Shown here: positions 23,911-29,497 of the stretch, piece by piece
Numbering within the stretch: the first letter of the stretch is position 1
Layout: each line of letters begins with the position of its first letter
Assembly: GCA_007125455.1 (NCBI GenBank)
Contig: SLDE01000010.1
Span: 1-29,497, forward strand
Reading direction: 5' to 3'
Source: Ectothiorhodospiraceae bacterium
Lineage (GTDB): Bacteria > Pseudomonadota > Gammaproteobacteria > Thiohalomonadales > Thiohalomonadaceae
Length of the DNA: 29,497 nt
The notes under the pieces: model-generated
The model's input: the letters and a program-made list of their open reading frames with translations, nothing else
Told to the model about the DNA's origin: nothing
Database searches by the model: none
Translations under genes and position numbers: made by a program

Positions 23911-25454
23911 GTAAAGACAACCAACCCGAACAACTGCTGTTGCGGCGTGTCGCCATCGACACCTACCGCGAGAACGTCGCCTACATGCACCGCGAGTGCG
24001 ATTTCTACCGCGCTGAGGGTTTTCAGGCGCTCAACAAGGTAGAGATCACCGTCAATGGCAATGGGATCTTCGCGGTGCTCAACGTGGTGGACGACGAAAA
24101 TATCGTCAAGCCCAACGAGCTTGGCCTCTCTGAACAGGCCTTCGAACAACTGGGCCAGCAAGAGAGCCACCCGGTACGCGTTGCCCAGGCCGAGCCCCCC
24201 GCCTCGATGGATGCGGTGCGACGCAAGATCCGCGGTGAGCGCCTCACCCAGGACGACTTCTACGCCATCACCGAGGACATCGTGCGTAACCGCTACTCCA
24301 AGATGGAGATGGCGGCCTTTTTGGTCTCCTCCGGCCAAACCGGGCTGGATCGGGAGGAGATCCTGCACCTGACCCGGGCAATGACCCAATCCGGCGATCG
24401 CCTCGACTGGCACGAATCCCTGGTAGTGGACAAACACTGCATCGGCGGCATCCCCGGCAATCGCACCACCATGCTGATCGTGCCCATCGTCGCCGCCCAC
24501 GGCATGGTGATGCCCAAGACCTCCAGCCGGGCGATCACCTCCCCCGCCGGCACCGCCGACACCATGGAGGTGTTGTGCGAGGTCAACCTCAGCCCCAAAA
24601 AGCTGCACGACGTGGTGCGTCGTCACCGCGCCTGCCTGGCCTGGGGTGGCACTGCCAAGCTGGCCCCGGCGGACGATATCCTGATCTCGGTGGAACGTCC
24701 GCTGGGGATAGACTCCCAGGGGCAGATGGTCGCCTCCATCCTCTCCAAGAAACTCGCTGCCGGCTCCACCCACCTGCTGATCGACATCCCGGTCGGCCCC
24801 ACCGCCAAGGTACGCCTCATGCGCGAGGCCTTGCAGCTGCGCAAGCTGTTCGAGTACATCGGCGATCGCATGGGGATCCACCTGGAAGTGATCATCACCG
24901 ACGGCAGCCAGCCGGTCGGACGCGGCATCGGCCCTGTGCTGGAGGCGCGCGATGTGCTGCAAGTGTTGCAGAACGATCCGCTCGCCCCGGAAGACCTGCG
25001 CCAGAAATCACTCCGCCTGGCCGGGCGTATCCTTGAATTCGACCCGGACGTGCGCGGCGGCTACGGCTATGCCATCGCCCGCGATATCCTGGAATCTGGC
25101 CGTGCCTGGCAAAAGATGCAGGACCTGATCCACGCCCAGGGCGAGATCACCGAACCACCACGCGTCGGCCAACTCAGCTACGAAGTCTGCGCCGTTCAGG
25201 ATGGTGTGGTGACCCACATCGACAACTACATCCTCGCCAAGGTAGCGCGCCTCGCTGGTGCCCCCATCGACAAGGGGGCCGGGGTCGATATGCTGAAAAA
25301 AGTGGGCGATGAGGTGGCAAAGGGCGAAGTGCTCTACCGCGTACACGCCGAATACCGTGCCGACTACCAATTTGCCCGCAGCCTCACCGATCAAAAAAGT
25401 GGCTATCGCATCGGCACCGCTGATGAAGTGAGCAAAACCTATATGGAATTCTGA
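23907..25454 (+). CDS. Thymidine/AMP phosphorylase-like enzyme
   Basis: The 515-residue protein belongs to the nucleoside phosphorylase type II group, in the long branch that includes archaeal AMP phosphorylase. An extra N-terminal domain (about 1-90) precedes the core. The core has HCIGGIPGNRTTMLIVPI (about 174-191) and the phosphate-binding KTSSRAITSPAGTADTMEV (about 204-222). The C-terminal barrel-sandwich part ends near YRIGTADEVSK. Archaeal members split AMP and phosphate into adenine and ribose 1,5-bisphosphate. Bacterial ones are often named thymidine phosphorylase. Which substrate is used cannot be read here. The GTG start is backed by AAGGAG ten bases upstream. The next gene, two bases on, encodes PRPP synthetase. 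Confidence 0.88.
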   Translation: MSKDNQPEQLLLRRVAIDTYRENVAYMHRECDFYRAEGFQALNKVEITVNGNGIFAVLNVVDDENIVKPNELGLSEQAFEQLGQQESHPVRVAQAEPPASMDAVRRKIRGERLTQDDFYAITEDIVRNRYSKMEMAAFLVSSGQTGLDREEILHLTRAMTQSGDRLDWHESLVVDKHCIGGIPGNRTTMLIVPIVAAHGMVMPKTSSRAITSPAGTADTMEVLCEVNLSPKKLHDVVRRHRACLAWGGTAKLAPADDILISVERPLGIDSQGQMVASILSKKLAAGSTHLLIDIPVGPTAKVRLMREALQLRKLFEYIGDRMGIHLEVIITDGSQPVGRGIGPVLEARDVLQVLQNDPLAPEDLRQKSLRLAGRILEFDPDVRGGYGYAIARDILESGRAWQKMQDLIHAQGEITEPPRVGQLSYEVCAVQDGVVTHIDNYILAKVARLAGAPIDKGAGVDMLKKVGDEVAKGEVLYRVHAEYRADYQFARSLTDQKSGYRIGTADEVSKTYMEF

Positions 25455-25456
25455 CC

Positions 25457-26317
25457 ATGATCCTGGGTTTCGAAGACTACCGCCCTCAGGGCGAGGCGCT
25501 GGCCGCCACCCTCCGCCAGCCTTTTGCCCTGGTGGGGGTTCACCGCTTTCCCGACGGCGAGAGCAAGGTCAGCCTCCCTGGCGCATTGCCGGAACGGGTG
25601 ATCCTCTGTCGCAGCCTCAACCACCCCAACCACAAGCTGATCGAACTCATGCTAGCGGCACAGACCGCACGGCAACTCGGTGCCCGCCACCTCACTCTGG
25701 TCGCCCCCTACCTGTGCTACATGCGCCAAGACATCGCCTTTCATCCCGGCGAGGCGGTGAGCCAACGGATCATTGGCGAATTTCTTGCCAACCTGTTCGA
25801 CAAGGTAGTCACCGTCGACCCCCACCTGCACCGCATCGAACGACTCGAACAGGCCATCCCCGGACGTGAAGCGATCGCCCTGGCCAGTGCCGGGATCATG
25901 GGGGAATTCCTCTCCCATCACGTCGACAAGCCCCTGCTGCTGGGCCCCGATGAAGAGTCTCACCAGTGGGTACGCGCCATCGCCGAACCCGCCGGACTGC
26001 CCTGGGCGGTGGCACACAAACAACGCCACGGTGATCGCCAGGTCAGCATCGAGCTACCGGAATGCGACTTCCGCACCCACACCGTCGTGCTGGTCGACGA
26101 CATGATCAGCACCGGCAATACCCTGCTCAACGTCACCCGGCAACTGCGCAACCAAGGGGCAAAGACTATCCACTGTCTGGTCACCCACGCCCTGCACGAC
26201 GAGTCGGTCAGCCAGGCCTTGCACCAGGCCGGCATCGACCAGCTTTGGAGCAGCGATAGCATCCCCCATCCGAGTAATGCGATAACACTGCAACCGCTAC
26301 TCGCCACCGTGCTCTAA
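25457..26317 (+). CDS. prs: Short ribose-phosphate pyrophosphokinase (PRPP synthetase)
   Basis: PRPP synthetase makes phosphoribosyl pyrophosphate from ribose 5-phosphate and ATP. At 286 residues this one is shorter than the usual bacterial Prs (about 315) and close to the archaeal type. The family pieces are FPDGESKVSL, the YLCYMRQDIAFHPGEAVSQR stretch, DPHLHR and the PRPP-binding loop VLVDDMISTGNTL. It is probably a second copy beside a housekeeping prs elsewhere. Its pairing with a phosphorylase suggests a nucleotide salvage or breakdown route between NMP, ribose phosphates and PRPP. That route is inferred. Confidence 0.88.
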   Translation: MILGFEDYRPQGEALAATLRQPFALVGVHRFPDGESKVSLPGALPERVILCRSLNHPNHKLIELMLAAQTARQLGARHLTLVAPYLCYMRQDIAFHPGEAVSQRIIGEFLANLFDKVVTVDPHLHRIERLEQAIPGREAIALASAGIMGEFLSHHVDKPLLLGPDEESHQWVRAIAEPAGLPWAVAHKQRHGDRQVSIELPECDFRTHTVVLVDDMISTGNTLLNVTRQLRNQGAKTIHCLVTHALHDESVSQALHQAGIDQLWSSDSIPHPSNAITLQPLLATVL

Positions 26318-26374
26318 GGCAGTTGCCGAATGACCACAATTACGGCAGGATAATACGCTACCACAAGAAGCGAT

Positions 26375-26387
26375 CCGGCAAAGCCGG
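26375..26387 (+). other. Short hairpin in the leader of the HD-GYP gene
   Basis: CCGGC and GCCGG pair around AAA, about 93 bases before the HD-GYP start in the 163-base gap after prs. It may be a weak terminator of the prs operon or a leader structure. No T-run follows. Confidence 0.3.
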
Positions 26388-26480
26388 GCGACCAACAATA
26401 ACAAGCGCACGTCCGCAACACGCGGCTGCACATTGCAGCCCCTGCGCCGTGCCTGTACGGTAATATCAGGGGGCTCAACC

Positions 26481-27623
26481 ATGGACCAGGCGCAGATGTT
26501 TTCCCACGCCGATACCCTGGCGGTATTGCACGAAAACCGCCCGCTATCGGAAAAGCTGGAGTTTGTCCACGACACCATCAACCAGCGCTACCACTTTGTC
26601 AGCCGCCTGGCGGTGGCGGTGTACGACCCCAAGACCGACCTGCTCAAGACCTTTATCCACAGCAGCGGTGGCAGCGAGCCACTCAGCCACTATCACGCCA
26701 AGCTGTCCCTGGCCCATTCGCTCAATACTATCGTAAAGTCCGGGCGGCCACGGGTGGTCAATGACCTGCGCATCTTCGCCGACAGCTCGCAAACCCACAG
26801 CCAGCGCATCCTCTCGCAGGGCTATGCGGCCAGCTACACCATGCCGATGTACCACAAGGGAGACTTCTTCGGCTTCGTGTTCTTCAATGCCGACCAGCCT
26901 GATGTGTTCGATCACGAGGTATTGCACTACCTGGATCTGTTCGGCCACCTGCTCTCGCTCACCGTGATGCAAGAACTCTCCCAGTACCGCACCCTACAGG
27001 CGGCGATCCGTACCGCCTGTGAGCTGACCCACCACCGAGACAACGAGACCGGCAGCCATCTGGATCGCATGTCACGCTATGCGCGGCTGATCGCGCAAAG
27101 GCTGGCCCCCCAATACGGCTTCTCCGACGAGTACATCGAACACATCTTCATGTTCTCGCCACTGCACGACCTGGGCAAGATCGCCATCCCCGACACCATC
27201 CTGTTCAAACCGGCCAAACTGGATCAAGAGGAGTTCGAGGTGATGAAGACCCATACCAGCAAGGGGCACGAGATGATCGAAGGGATGCTCAACCACTTTG
27301 GCGTTACCAAGCTGCAAAACAGCGAACTGCTAGCCAATATCGCCCATTACCACCACGAGGCAGTGGACGGCAGCGGCTATCCCCACGGCCTCAAGGGCGA
27401 TGCGATCCCCATCGAGGCGCGCATCATCGCGGTCGCCGATATCTTCGACGCCCTGACCAGCGCGCGCCCATACAAACATGCCTGGAGCAATGCCGAAGCC
27501 TTCTCAGCCCTGGATGAGATGGCCGGAGTGACGCTGGATAAAGACTGCGTACAGGCCCTGCTCGATGGCCAAAGTGAGGTGGAAGAGATCCAGCAGCAGT
27601 TCGCCGAAGACCTACTCGGCTGA
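26481..27623 (+). CDS. GAF/HD-GYP cyclic-di-GMP phosphodiesterase
   Basis: The 380-residue protein has a GAF-like sensor domain (about 20-170) and a C-terminal HD-GYP domain that hydrolyses c-di-GMP. The catalytic pair is His229-Asp230 (SPLHDLGKIAIPD), with HTSKGHEMI, HYHHEAVDGSGYPHGLKG (GYP at 299-301) and RIIAVADIFDALTSARPYK. All metal ligands seem present, so it should be active. The start at 26481 is backed by AGGGGG seven bases upstream. The frame extends 16 codons further without support. It would lower c-di-GMP and so favour motility or oppose biofilm growth. The GAF ligand is unknown. Confidence 0.93.
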   Translation: MDQAQMFSHADTLAVLHENRPLSEKLEFVHDTINQRYHFVSRLAVAVYDPKTDLLKTFIHSSGGSEPLSHYHAKLSLAHSLNTIVKSGRPRVVNDLRIFADSSQTHSQRILSQGYAASYTMPMYHKGDFFGFVFFNADQPDVFDHEVLHYLDLFGHLLSLTVMQELSQYRTLQAAIRTACELTHHRDNETGSHLDRMSRYARLIAQRLAPQYGFSDEYIEHIFMFSPLHDLGKIAIPDTILFKPAKLDQEEFEVMKTHTSKGHEMIEGMLNHFGVTKLQNSELLANIAHYHHEAVDGSGYPHGLKGDAIPIEARIIAVADIFDALTSARPYKHAWSNAEAFSALDEMAGVTLDKDCVQALLDGQSEVEEIQQQFAEDLLG

Positions 27624-27735
27624 TAGCGCCAACACCCGCGCGCATAACATTTTGCTTTATATACAGCCACTTGCCTAACTCAACAACGCCAGACCATGCT
27701 TTCTCCCCGGCGCATGGAGTGTTAACCTTACGCCC

Positions 27736-28599
27736 ATGCCAGCCAAACCCCTAACCGAGCCACATGCCATCCTGATCACCGGTTGTTCATCGGGGATCGG
27801 CCTGTGCGTGGCGCAGGGATTGCGTGCCCGCGGCCATCAGGTGATTACCAGTGCACGCAAGGCGGAGGATGTGGCACAGCTTGCGTCCCAGGGCTTTACC
27901 GCCGTGCAATTGGACCTGGCCGACTCCCACTCCATCGCCAGCGCGCTGGAGGCCACCCTCGCCCACACCGGCGGCCGACTGGATGCACTATTCAACAACG
28001 CCGCCTATGGCCAGCCCGGCGCGGTGGAAGACCTCAGCCGTGAGGTCTTGCGCGAACAGTTCGAAACCAATCTGTTCGGCACCCACGAGCTGACCTGTCG
28101 CGTGCTTCCCATCATGCGCCGCCAGGGCCACGGTCGGATCATCCAGAACAGCTCGGTGCTGGGGCTGATCGCGCTACCCTTTCGCGGTGCCTACAACAGC
28201 AGTAAATACGCCCTGGAAGGGCTCAGCGACACCCTGCGCCTGGAGCTGCACGGCAGCGGGATCCACGTCTCCCTCATCGAGCCGGGGCCGATCACCAGCC
28301 GTTTTCGCGCCAACGGCTACATCATGTACCAGCGCCATATCGACAAGGACCACAGTGTATTTCGCGACAGCTACCAACGCATGGAGCAGCGCCTGACCAA
28401 GCCGGGGCCTGCCGCCCCCTTCACCCTGCCCCCCGAGGCAGTACTTGAGAAGGTGATCCACGCCCTGGAGTCACCCCGTCCCAGAGCCCGCTACTACGTC
28501 ACCTTTCCCACCCACCTCTTCGCCACCCTGCGACGCCTGCTGCCTACCCGCGCCCTCGACTGGGTGCTGCGCCTGGTCTCCCGTGGCGAAAACAGCTAA
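27736..28599 (+). CDS. Short-chain dehydrogenase/reductase (SDR)
   Basis: The 287-residue protein is a classical SDR. The NAD(P)-binding motif TGCSSGIG is at 15-22, NNAAYG at about 92-97 and the catalytic Tyr153-x3-Lys157 (YNSSK), with a Ser in NSSVLG before it. The motif set and length resemble the YbbO-type group, but the substrate is not known. A basic residue in the first loop (SARKAED) hints at NADP. The DUF481 gene follows after nine bases with its own ribosome site, so they are probably co-transcribed. Confidence 0.9.
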   Translation: MPAKPLTEPHAILITGCSSGIGLCVAQGLRARGHQVITSARKAEDVAQLASQGFTAVQLDLADSHSIASALEATLAHTGGRLDALFNNAAYGQPGAVEDLSREVLREQFETNLFGTHELTCRVLPIMRRQGHGRIIQNSSVLGLIALPFRGAYNSSKYALEGLSDTLRLELHGSGIHVSLIEPGPITSRFRANGYIMYQRHIDKDHSVFRDSYQRMEQRLTKPGPAAPFTLPPEAVLEKVIHALESPRPRARYYVTFPTHLFATLRRLLPTRALDWVLRLVSRGENS

Positions 28600-28608
28600 G
28601 GAGTTTTC

Positions 28609-29376
28609 ATGCAAGCCAAGAAATACCTCTATCTGCCCCTCTCCCTGTCGCTGCTCGCCGGTGGCGCCCAGGCCCAGATCAGCCTGGAGAGCCTGAGTAC
28701 CGCCGCCCCCAAGGAAGGCTTTAGTGGTAATGCCGCACTGTCGATGCGCATGGATCGGGGCAATGTCGAACGCGAGGACTACAGCCTGGGCACCCGTCTG
28801 CAGTGGCACCAGGCACCGTCCACCAGCTTCGTTGTGCTGGAGGGCAGCTACGGCAAGGCCGATGGCGAGAAGAATGCCGATCGCACCTTCATCCACGCCC
28901 GCCACATCCGTCAGTTCTCGGACCGCAGCGCCGGAGAGGTTTACGCACAGCAAGAAACCAACACCTTCGCCCGCATCGACTACCTGCGCATGCTCGGCGG
29001 CGGTGCCCGTTTCACCCTCTATAAACAGGAAGACAGGGGCAACGCCTACTTTGGTATCGGCCTCTACCGCAGCTACCAAAAGACCACCGACGTCGGGGAT
29101 GGCAGCGAAAAAGAGACCATGAACCGCGCCAACAGCTACCTCAACATGAACTGGCAACTCTCTCCCAGCACCGTACTGGGCAGTCACACCCAGTATCAGC
29201 CCTCACTGGACGACAGCAAGGACTACCGCTTCCAGCAACAGCTCCATGCCAAGGTGCGAATCAACACACGCTTTGCCTTGATGGTCAGCGCCGACTACCG
29301 CTACGACAACCAGCCACCCGAAGGTGTCCACAAGAGCGATGTCACCTACAAAACCTCGCTGACATACGACTTCTAG
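28609..29376 (+). CDS. DUF481 outer-membrane beta-barrel protein
   Basis: The 255-residue protein has a signal peptide (cut after about Ala22, AQA) and alternating polar/hydrophobic strands of a barrel, ending in Tyr-Asp-Phe, a typical outer-membrane end signal. Segments such as FSGNAALSMRMDRGN, YSLGTRLQWHQ and LMVSADYRYDNQPPEG fit the DUF481 (YdiY-like) pattern. The role of the family is poorly known. Ribosome site AAGGAG lies before the ATG at 28609. Confidence 0.85.
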   Translation: MQAKKYLYLPLSLSLLAGGAQAQISLESLSTAAPKEGFSGNAALSMRMDRGNVEREDYSLGTRLQWHQAPSTSFVVLEGSYGKADGEKNADRTFIHARHIRQFSDRSAGEVYAQQETNTFARIDYLRMLGGGARFTLYKQEDRGNAYFGIGLYRSYQKTTDVGDGSEKETMNRANSYLNMNWQLSPSTVLGSHTQYQPSLDDSKDYRFQQQLHAKVRINTRFALMVSADYRYDNQPPEGVHKSDVTYKTSLTYDF

Positions 29377-29497
29377 CAGGCTGTTGTTGTCGCTCAGGCG
29401 AGTGCGAGAGAAGACAAAATCGGGCGACCATTTTGCCGGGAACGTTTTGCCTGGAGCAAAACGTCACCGCCGAAGGCGGGTGCGAAGCACGAAGGAC
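29377..29497 (+). repeat. Hairpin-rich tail after DUF481 gene
   Basis: After the stop, CAGGCTGTTGTTGT (shared with 122-135) is followed by a run of short inverted repeats: CAAAAT/ATTTTG (29415-29435), ACGTTTTGC/GCAAAACGT (29442-29464, perfect 9-bp stem, loop CTGGA), CCGCC/GGCGG and GTGC/GCAC near the end. The element runs off the window. It could be a terminator plus an extragenic repeat or the edge of a structured element. No gene is seen. Confidence 0.45.

Noticed and set aside
23823..24962. 379-residue minus-strand open frame
   Set aside because: It lies opposite the exporter end and the phosphorylase and has low-complexity Gly/Val/His-rich content typical of antisense frames.
26318..26480. 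Possible c-di-GMP (GEMM) riboswitch before the HD-GYP gene
   Set aside because: A CCGGC-AAA-GCCGG hairpin is present, but the conserved GEMM blocks and the second stem are not.
1..29497. CRISPR arrays, tRNA and rRNA genes
   Set aside because: No regularly spaced direct repeats, no T-loop GGTTCGA-type signature with an acceptor stem, and no rRNA-like stretch were seen by eye. A tRNA scan was not possible.

Overview
The window is high-GC DNA with tightly packed operons. It probably comes from a nitrogen-fixing gammaproteobacterium of the Chromatiales or sulfur-oxidiser type. This rests on the Azotobacter-like nif gene order, the NifA/sigma-54 signals, a gammaproteobacterial-style AspRS/NadA/Atm1 gene set and the GTAGGAGCGGC-type repeats. 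The exact taxon cannot be read from the sequence alone.

Layout. (1) 262-8007, plus strand: a type I Wadjet anti-plasmid/anti-DNA system, jetA-jetB-jetC and jetD. It is interrupted between jetC and jetD by an AbrB-VapC toxin-antitoxin pair and a lone HigA-type antitoxin that is translationally coupled to jetD. (2) 8146-8736: a NifA activator site, a sigma-54 promoter and a gene for a [2Fe-2S] protein of the Shethna protein II (FeSII) type, which protects nitrogenase from oxygen. A perfect hairpin closes the unit. (3) 8735-17236, minus strand: a nif accessory operon, iscA-nifU-nifS-nifV-cysE-nifW-nifZ-nifM, headed by a sigma-54 promoter. It ends in an unusual soluble chemoreceptor-like gene with duplicated hairpin-plus-Cache modules, whose CheW-like C-terminus seems to be cut off by a one-base frameshift. 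(4) 17333-21575, minus strand: lytic transglycosylase, nadA, aspS and an FmdB-type zinc ribbon protein. (5) 21722-21997, minus strand: a small unknown protein, divergent from the next operon. (6) 22084-26317, plus strand: an Atm1-type ABC exporter, a thymidine/AMP phosphorylase-like enzyme and a short PRPP synthetase. (7) 26481-29376, plus strand: a GAF/HD-GYP c-di-GMP phosphodiesterase, a short-chain dehydrogenase and a DUF481 outer-membrane protein, followed by a hairpin-rich tail.

How the parts work together. NifU, NifS and IscA build Fe-S clusters, CysE feeds cysteine to NifS, NifV makes homocitrate for FeMo-co, and NifW, NifZ and NifM mature MoFe and Fe proteins. FeSII, driven by its own NifA/sigma-54 promoter, would shield the finished enzyme. 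nifHDK are not in the window. Two inverted-repeat elements built of 9-bp CACAGAG/CGCAGAG units lie just downstream of cysE and aspS. The most unusual points are the toxin-antitoxin genes inside the Wadjet operon, the FeSII control region, and the chemoreceptor-like gene at the end of the nif operon.
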